From: PSRJ01 sp963825305
Lineage (GTDB): Bacteria > Acidobacteriota > Terriglobia > Bryobacterales > Bryobacteraceae
Direction: 5' to 3'
Length of the DNA: 64,000 nucleotides
Assembly (NCBI GenBank): GCA_963825305.1
Contig: CAWGTA010000013.1
Coordinates: 434,001-498,000 of the forward strand
Within the stretch, counting starts at the first letter, position 1, and each line of letters opens with the position of its first letter. Shown in pieces: positions 47,651 to 55,080 of the stretch. The position numbers were made by a program, and so were the translations under genes. A model generated the notes under the pieces. It had not been told where the DNA came from. It saw only the letters and a list, made by a program, of their open reading frames with translations, and searched no databases.

Positions 47651-48316
47651 ATGGGGGTCCGCCCTACGCTGCTGGCCATCGATACCACACACGAGTGCGG
47701 CAGCATCGCGCTCGCCCGTGGAAACGAGATCCTGGAAGAACTGACGCTTCAAGCGCCCGACGGTTTTGCCCATGTGATCTACGGACATCTGGCCGGGCTG
47801 CTGGAGCGGCACGCCATCCGGCTCTGTGACATCGACTGCTTCGCGTCGGCCTCCGGTCCCGGCTCTTTCACGGGCGTGCGCGTGGGGCTGGCCTGTGTGA
47901 AGGGACTTGCCGAAGCCTGTGGCAAACCCGCCGTGGCCGTCTCCAATCTACAGGCGCTGGCGGCCTTCGGATCGGGACCGTTGCGCGCGGCTGTACTCGA
48001 CGCGCGCCGGGGCGAAGTGTACGGCTGCGTTTACGATTCCGCCGGTGCCGCCATTGCCGGGGAAGTGGTGGCCAAGTTTTCCGTGTGGCTCGAAACGCTG
48101 CCCCCAGGCGTCGAATTCGTGTCGCAGGATTTCACTCCCGAGCTTGCCGGTACGCGCTTCGAAGGTGCGTCCGTACTCAGGGCCCCGCACGCCCTGGCGG
48201 GAACGATCGCCCGCATCGCCCGCACCCGCCTACAGCAGGGAGAGGCTTTGGACCCGGCGGCGCTGGATGCGAACTACGTCCGCCGCTCCGATGCCGAGCT
48301 GTTCTGGAAGGAATGA
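47651..48316 (+). CDS. tsaB: tRNA threonylcarbamoyladenosine biosynthesis protein TsaB
   Basis: TsaB is the partner of TsaD in making t6A at position 37 of ANN-decoding tRNAs. The 221-residue ASKHA-fold protein has LLAIDTTHECGSIALARGNE, HVIYGHLAGLLERHAIRLCD and the signature FASASGPGSFTGVRVGLACV. LAEACGKPAVAVSNLQALAA and AAVLDARRGEVYGCVYD follow. Its stop overlaps the next gene by ATGA. Confidence 0.93.
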   Translation: MGVRPTLLAIDTTHECGSIALARGNEILEELTLQAPDGFAHVIYGHLAGLLERHAIRLCDIDCFASASGPGSFTGVRVGLACVKGLAEACGKPAVAVSNLQALAAFGSGPLRAAVLDARRGEVYGCVYDSAGAAIAGEVVAKFSVWLETLPPGVEFVSQDFTPELAGTRFEGASVLRAPHALAGTIARIARTRLQQGEALDPAALDANYVRRSDAELFWKE

Positions 48317-49626
48317 CCGTGCCTCTCCGCTACCGCCTGGAGCACTACTTCGAATTCAAAACGCTCGGCGCCGACTGGCGCACGGAAATCCTGGCCGGCT
48401 TCACTACGTTCATGACGATGGCCTATATCATCTTCGTGAACCCGTCGATCCTGCAGGAAGCCGGCATGCCGGTGGCGGCCACTACCGCGGCCACATGCAT
48501 TGCCGCGGCGGCGGGCAGCCTGTTGATGGGCGGATACGCGCGCTATCCCATTGCACTCGCGCCCGGCATGGGCCTGAACGCGTACTTCACCTACGTCGTG
48601 GTGAAGGGCATGGGGATTCCGTGGCAGGCGGCGTTGGGAGCCGTGTTCCTCTCCGGCGTCGCCTTTTTGGTGCTGACCCTGACAGGCGCGCGGCAATTGA
48701 TCCTGGCCGCGATTCCCCACCAACTCTATGCCGCGGTGGCGGCGGGGGTGGGCTTGTTCATCGCCCTGATCGGCTTCCGCAATTCGGGGATCATCGTCTC
48801 CAGTCCCACCACTACCGTCACGCTGGGGAATTTGCGCCAGCCCGCCACCGCGCTCGCGATCTTCGGATTGCTGCTGATCGCGGCACTGCTGGCCTGGCGC
48901 GTGCGTGCCGCCATGCTGATTGGCATCCTGACCACGACAGTGCTGGGGCTGGCCACAGGTGTGGCCCAGTGGACCCCGCATACTTACCGCCTGAGCGACC
49001 TGGCAGCCACGGCCGGCAAACTAGATGTTGCTGCCACGCTGCGCCTCGGCTTCGTGGAAATCATCTTCGTGTTCCTGTTCATCGACCTGTTCGACAACAT
49101 CGGCACGCTGGTGGCGGTGGGGAAGCGGGCCGGTCTGTTCGATAATGCCCGGCGCATTCCGCGGGTCAACCGGATTCTGCTGTCCGATGCCACCGCGACC
49201 ATCATCGGATCGCTGACCGGCACTTCCACAGTCGTGAGCTACATCGAGAGCGCAGCGGGAGTTGCCGCAGGCGGGCGGACGGGTGTTACCGCGGTCGTCA
49301 CGGGGCTCTTGTTTATAGCCGCGCTGTTCATCGCGCCGGTAGTGGGGGCCATTCCCAATGCCGCCACCGCACCTGCGTTGATCGTGGTGGGCAGCCTGAT
49401 GATGGGGGTACTGGGCGAGATCGAATGGCACGACCCCGAGGTGGCCATCCCGGCCTTCTTGACCATGCTCACCATCCCGCTCAGCTTCAGCATCGCCAAC
49501 GGCCTGGCCTTCGGGTTCATCGCATTCACGCTGCTCAAAATTTTGCGCGGCAAATTCCGTGAAGTGAACTGGCTTGTATATCTTCTGACTGCCCTGTTTC
49601 TAGCCCGCTTCCTCTATATTTCGTAG
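48313..49626 (+). CDS. NCS2/AzgA-family purine permease
   Basis: The 437-residue transporter has about 13 helices. EILAGFTTFMTMAYIIFVNP and PIALAPGMGLNAYFTYVVVK are the AzgA/GhxP-type signatures, followed by IPHQLYAAVAAGVGLFIALI. FVFLFIDLFDNIGTLVAVGK, TSTVVSYIESAAGVAAGGRT and LTIPLSFSIANGLAFGFIAF follow. It would import adenine, guanine or hypoxanthine with protons. The nearby guanine deaminase fits that role. Its TAG stop lies in a palindromic repeat. Confidence 0.9.
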   Translation: MTVPLRYRLEHYFEFKTLGADWRTEILAGFTTFMTMAYIIFVNPSILQEAGMPVAATTAATCIAAAAGSLLMGGYARYPIALAPGMGLNAYFTYVVVKGMGIPWQAALGAVFLSGVAFLVLTLTGARQLILAAIPHQLYAAVAAGVGLFIALIGFRNSGIIVSSPTTTVTLGNLRQPATALAIFGLLLIAALLAWRVRAAMLIGILTTTVLGLATGVAQWTPHTYRLSDLAATAGKLDVAATLRLGFVEIIFVFLFIDLFDNIGTLVAVGKRAGLFDNARRIPRVNRILLSDATATIIGSLTGTSTVVSYIESAAGVAAGGRTGVTAVVTGLLFIAALFIAPVVGAIPNAATAPALIVVGSLMMGVLGEIEWHDPEVAIPAFLTMLTIPLSFSIANGLAFGFIAFTLLKILRGKFREVNWLVYLLTALFLARFLYIS

Positions 49627-49671
49627 CACAGGCCTCCCGGCCTGTGTCCGGTTTTCAGCCGGCTGTGCTAC
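49623..49671. repeat. GTAGCACAGGCCTCC...CTGTGCTAC repeat containing the permease stop codon
   Basis: The ends GTAGCACAG and CTGTGCTAC are inverted copies. Inside lie CAGGCCTCCCGGCCTG and CCGGTTTTCAGCCGG. The TAG at 49624 ends the purine permease. Partial copies lie at 9385-9401 and 26560-26585. Confidence 0.8.
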
Positions 49672-49687
49672 ATGCGATCCTGAAACC

Positions 49688-50548
49688 ATGGCCGACCGGG
49701 CGTTGGGCGTGTCCGAAAATGCGGAGGGTGCCTTCTTCGTCGACTCAAGCTGCATCGATTGCGACACCTGCCGCCAGCTCGCGCCAGCCACATTCCGGGA
49801 CGTCGGTGACCACTCTTGTGTGCATACCCAACCCCGCGACCCTGTGGAGGAACGCGCCGCCCTACGCGCCTTAGTGGCCTGCCCCACCGGCTCCATCGGG
49901 ACCTCTGACAAAACCGGTGTGCCGCGGGCCGTCGCCGATTTCCCAATGGAGCTGGCGCCGGGCGTCTTTTACTGCGGCTTCAACTCGCGGAAATCATTCG
50001 GCGGAAACAGCTACTTCGTGGAGCATCCGGCCGGTAACTGGCTGATCGACTCGCCGCGCTTCGTGGAGCACCTGGCGCGCCGGTTCGAGGAGCGCGGCGG
50101 CATCCGGAACATCTTCCTGACGCATCGCGATGACGTCGCGGACGCCGAAAAATGGGCGGCACGGTTTGGAGCAACCCGCATCATTCATCGGCTCGAACTG
50201 GCGTCCCAGCCGGGGGCCGAGCGCGTCATCGACGGGTGGGATGAGGTGGCTCTGGCGCCCGAGTTTCTCGCCATTCCGACACCGGGACATACGCGCGGAC
50301 ACTGTGTGCTGCTCTACCGCGACGAGTTCCTTTTCTCCGGCGATCACCTCTGGTGGAGTAGAGCGCGAAAAAGTCTGATGGCCTCCCGCGATGTCTGCTG
50401 GTATTCCTGGAAGCAACAGGTGGAGTCCATTGCCAGGTTGGACCGTTACTCGTTTGAATGGGTGCTTCCCGGACACGGCGAGAGAGTGTGCTTTCCGCGC
50501 GACGAAATGCGGCGGCAGATGGCGCTGTTGGTCCGCGCGGTCGCCTGA
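49688..50548 (+). CDS. Ferredoxin-metallo-beta-lactamase-fold fusion protein
   Basis: Residues 1-75 form a small ferredoxin-like domain with four cysteines: CIDCDTC around residue 22-28, and a more distant pair at SCVH and VACPTGSIG, suiting one iron-sulfur cluster. Residues about 85-285 are a metallo-beta-lactamase-fold hydrolase: GNSYFVEHPAGNWLIDSPRF, FLTHRDDVADAEKWAARFGA, TPGHTRGHCVLLY, FLFSGDHLWW and VLPGHGERV. In the first motif the usual HxHxDH is replaced by H-R-D-D-x-x-D. The reaction is unknown; redox coupling through the cluster is inference. Confidence 0.85.
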   Translation: MADRALGVSENAEGAFFVDSSCIDCDTCRQLAPATFRDVGDHSCVHTQPRDPVEERAALRALVACPTGSIGTSDKTGVPRAVADFPMELAPGVFYCGFNSRKSFGGNSYFVEHPAGNWLIDSPRFVEHLARRFEERGGIRNIFLTHRDDVADAEKWAARFGATRIIHRLELASQPGAERVIDGWDEVALAPEFLAIPTPGHTRGHCVLLYRDEFLFSGDHLWWSRARKSLMASRDVCWYSWKQQVESIARLDRYSFEWVLPGHGERVCFPRDEMRRQMALLVRAVA

Positions 50549-50551
50549 CGC

Positions 50552-50668
50552 ACCGCTCCCTCTGGTCACGGCTCGGTAACGGGGTTGACGTGTTCGCAGG
50601 CCGCCTACGTGTTCGAAAGCACGCACATCTACGCGAACGCTTACCGAGCCGTGACCAAAGGGAGCGGT
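50552..50668. repeat. ACCGCTCCC/GGGAGCGGT long palindrome, copy 2 (long centre)
   Basis: The arms CTGGTCACGGCTCGGTAACG and its counterpart ending GTGACCAAAGGGAGCGGT enclose about 55 bases with a further CGCGTA/TTCG pairing. It fills the space between the convergent ferredoxin-MBL and guanine deaminase genes, where a bidirectional terminator is expected. Confidence 0.85.
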
Positions 50669-50669
50669 G

Positions 50670-51134
50670 CTAGTATTCCCTTTTGTCCGGCTTCTTGAGC
50701 CACTCCGCGAAGGGGCGCTCGGTATCTTCGTCCGCCACGTGAACCATCGGAATGCTGCGGCCGGAGGGAGACACGGCGATCTGGCGGTAGATGAAGGAAT
50801 CGTCGAAACCGGCGGCGCTGGCATCTCCCTGGGTGGCGGCAAAATAGACGCGGGCCGGCCGCGCCCAGTACAACGCTCCCAGGCACATGGGACAAGGCTC
50901 GCAAGAGCTGTAGACGTCGCAACCGGTGAGCCGGAAGTCGCCGAGCACGCGGCACGCTTCGCGGATGGCGACGATCTCGGCGTGAGCGGTAGGGTCGTGG
51001 GTGAGCGTGACGCGATTGGTTCCGGTGGCGATCACCACCCCGTCTTTCGCCACCAGGGCGGCGAACGGGCCTCCATCGCGGCGCACGTTATCGACTGCCA
51101 GTTCGATCACCTGCTTGATGAGCGCGTGCTTCAT
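50670..51134 (-). CDS. guaD: Guanine deaminase-type nucleoside/base deaminase
   Basis: The 154-residue zinc cytidine-deaminase-fold enzyme has the catalytic THDPTAHAEIVAIREACRVL (His, Glu) and YSSCEPCPMCLGALYWARPA (two Cys). The tail SAAGFDDSFIYRQIA is typical of GuaD-type guanine deaminases. It converts guanine to xanthine in the cytosol. Two genes away in convergent orientation lies the purine permease, so both could serve purine scavenging. A tRNA adenosine deaminase is less likely given the GuaD-like tail. Confidence 0.85.
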   Translation of the reverse strand: MKHALIKQVIELAVDNVRRDGGPFAALVAKDGVVIATGTNRVTLTHDPTAHAEIVAIREACRVLGDFRLTGCDVYSSCEPCPMCLGALYWARPARVYFAATQGDASAAGFDDSFIYRQIAVSPSGRSIPMVHVADEDTERPFAEWLKKPDKREY

Positions 51135-51215
51135 TGGGGATCTAGGAGGTCTGGGCGGGGCATGGCCACGCCCTTCGAGACACCTTCTAGATAGCCTACA
51201 CGACCGGTGTTAGGT

Positions 51216-51935
51216 TTAGGGTGCGACGAGCCCGGCGCGGATGGCGTAGCGCACCATGCTGGCGGTTTCGTGAACCCCCAGCTTCTCCAGGATCCGGCTG
51301 CGGTGCGAATCGGCGGTTTTGTAGCTGATGCCCAGGCGCGCCGCGGCTTCCTTGGTGGATTTGCCTTCGGCGATCAGCACCAGCACCTGCCGTTCCCGCT
51401 CCGTCAATGAGAACACGATGCGGACGGCCTCTTCGTCCGGCGTGACCATGGAGGTCTTGCGGTGCGTGACATCCACCGCGGAACCGATGAAGCCGCCGAA
51501 GACGTCATCTTCAAAACGCGGCATACCGGTGTTCTCGATCCAGCGGTATTCCCCGTCCGAGCGCTGCAAGCGGTATTCGAGGCGAAATGGCTGGCGCGCG
51601 CTGAACGACTTCAAGTACGTCTCCAGGCAGAGATCGCGGTCGTCCGGGTGCAGCCCTTCCGCCCATCCGTTGCCGCGCTCCAGGTCCATGCGCCGGCCGC
51701 GGAAATCCAGCCAGGCCGCGTTGAAAAAGGTGCACAGGGCGTCCGGTCCGGCGGTCCAGATCATCACCGGCGCCGCGTCGGCCATGCGCCGAAAACTCTC
51801 TTCGGCGCGCTGGTGGCCTGCAACCTTTTGGCGAAGCAGTTCGTCTTGTAGCTGGGAGATTCTCTCCCGCAGGTTCCTTAAGTCTTCGGCGCTATCGTCA
51901 CGGGCCATCTTGGTTTCAGTCATCATCTGAAACAA
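51216..51935 (-). CDS. PAS domain-LuxR-type transcriptional regulator
   Basis: The 239-residue protein has an N-terminal coiled coil (AEDLRNLRERISQLQDELLR). A PAS domain covers about residues 45-155 (MADAAPVMIWTAGPDALCTF, HPDDRDLCLETYLKSFSARQ, YRWIENTGMPRFED). A LuxR/FixJ HTH covers about 175-235 (SLTERERQVLVLIAEGKSTK, EAAARLGISYKTADSHRSRI). It senses a small ligand or redox signal through PAS and binds DNA directly, without a receiver domain. No cognate kinase is adjacent. Confidence 0.88.
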   Translation of the reverse strand: MFQMMTETKMARDDSAEDLRNLRERISQLQDELLRQKVAGHQRAEESFRRMADAAPVMIWTAGPDALCTFFNAAWLDFRGRRMDLERGNGWAEGLHPDDRDLCLETYLKSFSARQPFRLEYRLQRSDGEYRWIENTGMPRFEDDVFGGFIGSAVDVTHRKTSMVTPDEEAVRIVFSLTERERQVLVLIAEGKSTKEAAARLGISYKTADSHRSRILEKLGVHETASMVRYAIRAGLVAP

Positions 51936-52034
51936 AATGATATGGGAGGCTTTATAACCGGTAAAGTACCCATTTAGTTATTGTTGCTCTTCGACAGTAG
52001 CATAATTCTATGGGGTAAACTCTTGATAACATTT

Positions 52035-52062
52035 GGAACCTTAGTTAGGAAAATAACGAATA
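52035..52062 (+). promoter_or_regulatory. Possible ECF-type promoter upstream of the sigma factor gene
   Basis: GGAACC at 52035-52040 matches the typical ECF -35 motif. A 16-base spacer brings CGAATA at 52057. Autoregulation of ECF genes is common, which supports the call. The -10 match is weak. Confidence 0.35.
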
Positions 52063-52077
52063 TATGGTGGACCAATT

Positions 52078-52704
52078 ATGCTGACGGAAAAGCCGGCAAC
52101 GCCCGAAACGGACGACGAACTCCTTCGGCGCATGCGGTCCGGCGATGAGCAGGCGTTCATCGCGTTGTATCGTAAGCTGCAGGGCCCCATCTACCGCTTC
52201 GCATTGCAGATGACGGGCGGAACAGCGGTAGCCGAAGATGTCACGCAAGAAGTCTTCCTGGCGCTGATCCGCAATAATTCCGGATACGACGTTACCCGTG
52301 GCGCTCTGTCGGCTTACCTGTTCGGTATCGCCCGGAAGCTGGTGCTGCGGCACCTGGAGCGCAGCCGGACGGCGGCGGAAGAGGATATCGAAGGAGAACG
52401 GGGAAAGCGATGGAGTTTGGCCGCGAGCCCGGACCCGGTTGCGGCTTTGCTGCACAACGAAAGCATGGATAGCCTGCGCCGGGCCGTGGTTTCGTTGCCG
52501 AAGCGATATCGGGAGGCAGTAATCCTTTGCGACCTCGAGGAATTGGATTATACTCAAGCCGCGCAACTGCTGGGTTGTCCCATCGGTACCGTCCGCTCGC
52601 GCCTGCACCGCGCGCGCGGGCTGCTGCTGGAAAAGCTGCAGCAGAAGCGGGGTCCGGTTGTTAAAGACGCGGGCGCGTGGAAGCCCGCCAGGAGCCTGAC
52701 ATGA
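52078..52704 (+). CDS. RNA polymerase sigma factor, ECF subfamily
   Basis: The 208-residue sigma factor has region 2 (about residues 25-95, YRKLQGPIYRFALQMTGGTA, AEDVTQEVFLALIRNNSGYD, YLFGIARKLVLRHLERSR). Region 4 covers about 135-195 (LPKRYREAVILCDLEELDYT, QAAQLLGCPIGTVRSRLHRA). Between them is a linker without region 3. It directs RNA polymerase to a small stress or envelope regulon. The stop overlaps the next gene, a probable anti-sigma factor, by ATGA. Confidence 0.92.
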   Translation: MLTEKPATPETDDELLRRMRSGDEQAFIALYRKLQGPIYRFALQMTGGTAVAEDVTQEVFLALIRNNSGYDVTRGALSAYLFGIARKLVLRHLERSRTAAEEDIEGERGKRWSLAASPDPVAALLHNESMDSLRRAVVSLPKRYREAVILCDLEELDYTQAAQLLGCPIGTVRSRLHRARGLLLEKLQQKRGPVVKDAGAWKPARSLT

Positions 52705-53276
52705 CTTGCCACGAGTTTTGGCGTCGTATGCCGGAGTTGGAGTCCGAAGGGCAGCCGTCAGAGCATGTCCGTGAGTGTGCTGGTTGCGCCGCCCTACTGG
52801 AGCAGCAGCGTGCGCTGGCAATGGGGCTACGTCGGGTGGCCAGCCAGCGAAAGGATCTCGAAGCCCCGGCCCGTGTGGAAGAGCGCCTTCTGGAGGCTTT
52901 TCGAGGGCATGGGGCGCCCGTAGAGGTTCGGGCAACCCACGCCTGGCCTCGCCGGTCGGCGCAGGTATCGGTTGCCGCTGCGGTGATGGTGCTGGCGGTC
53001 TTTCTGCTCTGGCGGCGTCCGCCGCAACCCATCGTGCCCGCAGCCGGCCCGGAGACCGCGGTGTCGGCGGAAATGGATTCGGACTTCATTCCACTTCCCT
53101 ACGCTGGCGAAACCGGTCCGGCGGAAGATGCGGCTTTGATCCGCGTGGAAATGCCTCGTTCGACCCTGCTCGCGATGGGTGTGCCGGTGCCCGATGGCGA
53201 GGCAGGTGAGCCCATGGAAGCCGAAGTTTTGCTGGGTATGGGCGGTGCGCCGGAGGCGGTTCGCGTGTTGCAGTAA
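52701..53276 (+). CDS. Putative anti-sigma factor, zinc-finger-type with one membrane helix
   Basis: The 191-residue protein starts TCHEFWRRMPELESE, then HVRECAGCAALLEQQ, the C-x-n-H-x3-C-x2-C arrangement of zf-HC2 anti-sigma domains. A single membrane helix follows at about residue 100 (VSVAAAVMVLAVFLLW), then a periplasmic part that is Pro/Glu-rich (IVPAAGPETAVSAE, GETGPAEDAALIRVEMPRST). It overlaps the ECF sigma gene, the usual pairing. It would hold the sigma factor at the membrane until a signal arrives. Confidence 0.8.
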   Translation: MTCHEFWRRMPELESEGQPSEHVRECAGCAALLEQQRALAMGLRRVASQRKDLEAPARVEERLLEAFRGHGAPVEVRATHAWPRRSAQVSVAAAVMVLAVFLLWRRPPQPIVPAAGPETAVSAEMDSDFIPLPYAGETGPAEDAALIRVEMPRSTLLAMGVPVPDGEAGEPMEAEVLLGMGGAPEAVRVLQ

Positions 53277-53286
53277 AAGTTTAGTC

Positions 53287-54033
53287 ATGGCCCGCAAGTT
53301 GATGAAATTAAGTAGAATCGTCGTGGTAATTGCGTTCGCTGCAACGCTCCACGGCCAAGGCCGCGGTGTTCGGCTGCTGGGTACCCAGGCGGGCAGGCCT
53401 GGACGGGTCGTCCGGGGTGCGCCGTATTCAGCGGACGTCTCCAACGAGACCACACGCACGCTGGCGGACGGAAACGTGATTCGCCAAACCAGTTTGGGCC
53501 GGGTCTACCGCGATAGCGAGGGCCGCACGCGGGAGGAGTCATCGCTGGATGCGTTGGGTTCGGCGGCCCGCGGGAATGCGCCGCAACTCGCGTTCATCTA
53601 CGACCCGGCGGCCAGCGCGAGCTACGTTCTCAACCTGATGAACCGGACAGCTACCAGGACGCTGTGGCCCCAAGCCCCGGCTGGTGCTATAAACGGGCCC
53701 AATCGGCTTTCGCGGCCAGCGCAGCCCAATACCAAAACGGAGTCTTTGGGAACGCAAGTGATCGCTGGTTTAGTGGCGGATGGCACCAGGACTACGCTGA
53801 CGATTCCGGCAGGGCAGGTGGGCAATTCCCAGGCGCTTCAGGTTGTCTCCGAGCGCTGGTATTCGCCGGACCTGCAAGTGGTGGTCCTGTCAAAGCGCAC
53901 GGATCCGCGTGTGGGCGAAACCGTCTACCAGTTAGCGAATGTCAGCCGCACCGAACCGCCCGCGACGCTGTTCGTGGCGCCCGCCGATTTTCAGGTCTCC
54001 GACGCCAAGCCCCGCATGCGCCCGCCGCAGTAA
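53287..54033 (+). CDS. Exported protein of unknown function downstream of the ECF pair
   Basis: The 248-residue protein has a signal peptide (LSRIVVVIAFAATLHGQGRG). The mature domain is beta-rich with repeated short strands (ETTRTLADGNVIRQTSLGRV, YRDSEGRTREESSLDALGSA, QLAFIYDPAASASYVLNLMN, ALQVVSERWYSPDLQVVVLS). I recognise no named domain. Its position 10 bases after the anti-sigma gene suggests it is a target or sensor partner of that system. The stop TAA is part of a CCGGCGG repeat. Confidence 0.7.
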   Translation: MARKLMKLSRIVVVIAFAATLHGQGRGVRLLGTQAGRPGRVVRGAPYSADVSNETTRTLADGNVIRQTSLGRVYRDSEGRTREESSLDALGSAARGNAPQLAFIYDPAASASYVLNLMNRTATRTLWPQAPAGAINGPNRLSRPAQPNTKTESLGTQVIAGLVADGTRTTLTIPAGQVGNSQALQVVSERWYSPDLQVVVLSKRTDPRVGETVYQLANVSRTEPPATLFVAPADFQVSDAKPRMRPPQ

Positions 54034-54058
54034 CGCCGGCGGTCCTTGCCGCCGGTGC
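54031..54058. repeat. CCGGCGG repeat containing the stop codon of the preceding gene
   Basis: TAACGCCGGCGGTCCTTGCC and GCCGGTG form a 7-base GC hairpin. TAA is the stop of the exported protein gene. It sits between convergent genes (the next gene ends at 54061), where a terminator is expected. Confidence 0.75.
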
Positions 54059-54060
54059 CT

Positions 54061-55056
54061 TCAGCGGGCTCCCAGATAGATATCGTGCAGGCGCAACAAT
54101 CCTAGCGCGCGCCCGTCATCGCCCACCACCGGCAGCACCGAAATCTGCGAGGGCCGCTGCTCCATTTCTTCCAGGGCATCGGCCAGCGTGGCATCCGGTC
54201 CGATGGAGATTGGCTGGCGGGTCATGACCTCATCGGCGCGCAGGCCGCGGATGTCTTCGCGTTCCTGGAGTGCGCGGCGCAGATCGCCATCGGTAATCAG
54301 CCCGGCCAGCATGCCCGCCGGGGAGACCACGCAGGCGGCGCCCCAGGGCCGCTCGGTCATGGCGAGTATTACTTCTTTCAAGGACGCCTGTGGGCTTACG
54401 ATCGCGATCTCTTCACAGCGATGCATCACCTGGCGCACCGAGAGCCGCAGGTTGCGGCCGAGCTGCCCGCCGGGGTGGAAGCGGCCGAACTCTTCCGGGG
54501 TGAAGTTGCGCGCGCACATCAGCGCAATGGCCAAGGCGTGGCCCAGCGCCAGTGCGGCGACCGCGCTGGCGGTTGGAGCCAGGTTGTGAGGATCGGCCTC
54601 GCGTTCCACCGTGGCATCCAGCAGAACATCCAGGCGGGCCGCGAGTGGGGTGTTGACGCTGCCCAGAATTCCAATGAGCGGCGAATGGAACTCGCGTACA
54701 AGCGGAACCAGCGCCAGCAGCTCCGAGGAACTGCCGTGGCGGGAAATCAACACGGTGGGATCGCCCGGTGTGTAGATGCCCACGTCGCCGTGCACGGCCT
54801 CGGCAGGGTGAAGATAAACGGCTGCGGTGCCGGTGCTGCACAAGGTGGCGGCCAGCATGCGCGCGACGTGCCCGGATTTCCCGATGCCGGTGACCACCAC
54901 TTTTCCGGGGTGGGCCAGGATCAGATCTACCGCACGAATGAGCTCCCCATCCAGGCGCGAGGCGGCGGCGGTTAGCGAGGCAGCTTCTGTAGCGATCGCG
55001 GCGCGCGCGGCCGCAAGCCACTGCTGCTTAAGCCCGGATGACATCGGAAACTCCAT
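54061..55056 (-). CDS. kdsD: Arabinose-5-phosphate isomerase, KpsF/GutQ family
   Basis: The enzyme converts ribulose 5-phosphate to arabinose 5-phosphate, the precursor of Kdo for lipopolysaccharide. The 331-residue protein has a SIS domain (KVVVTGIGKSGHVARMLAAT, YLHPAEAVHGDVGIYTPGDP, TVLISRHGSSSELLALVPLV, GRFHPGGQLGRNLRLSV). Two CBS domains follow (MHRCEEIAIVSPQASLKEVI, MTRQPISIGPDATLADALEE). Its presence implies an LPS-type outer membrane. Confidence 0.92.
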   Translation of the reverse strand: MEFPMSSGLKQQWLAAARAAIATEAASLTAAASRLDGELIRAVDLILAHPGKVVVTGIGKSGHVARMLAATLCSTGTAAVYLHPAEAVHGDVGIYTPGDPTVLISRHGSSSELLALVPLVREFHSPLIGILGSVNTPLAARLDVLLDATVEREADPHNLAPTASAVAALALGHALAIALMCARNFTPEEFGRFHPGGQLGRNLRLSVRQVMHRCEEIAIVSPQASLKEVILAMTERPWGAACVVSPAGMLAGLITDGDLRRALQEREDIRGLRADEVMTRQPISIGPDATLADALEEMEQRPSQISVLPVVGDDGRALGLLRLHDIYLGAR

Positions 55057-55080
55057 AATCGCACGTTACAATGTTGGGAT

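Noticed and set aside
50670..51134. tRNA adenosine deaminase (TadA)
   Set aside because: The zinc motifs fit both families, but the C-terminal AAGFDDSFIY-type segment and WARP region match GuaD-type guanine deaminases better.
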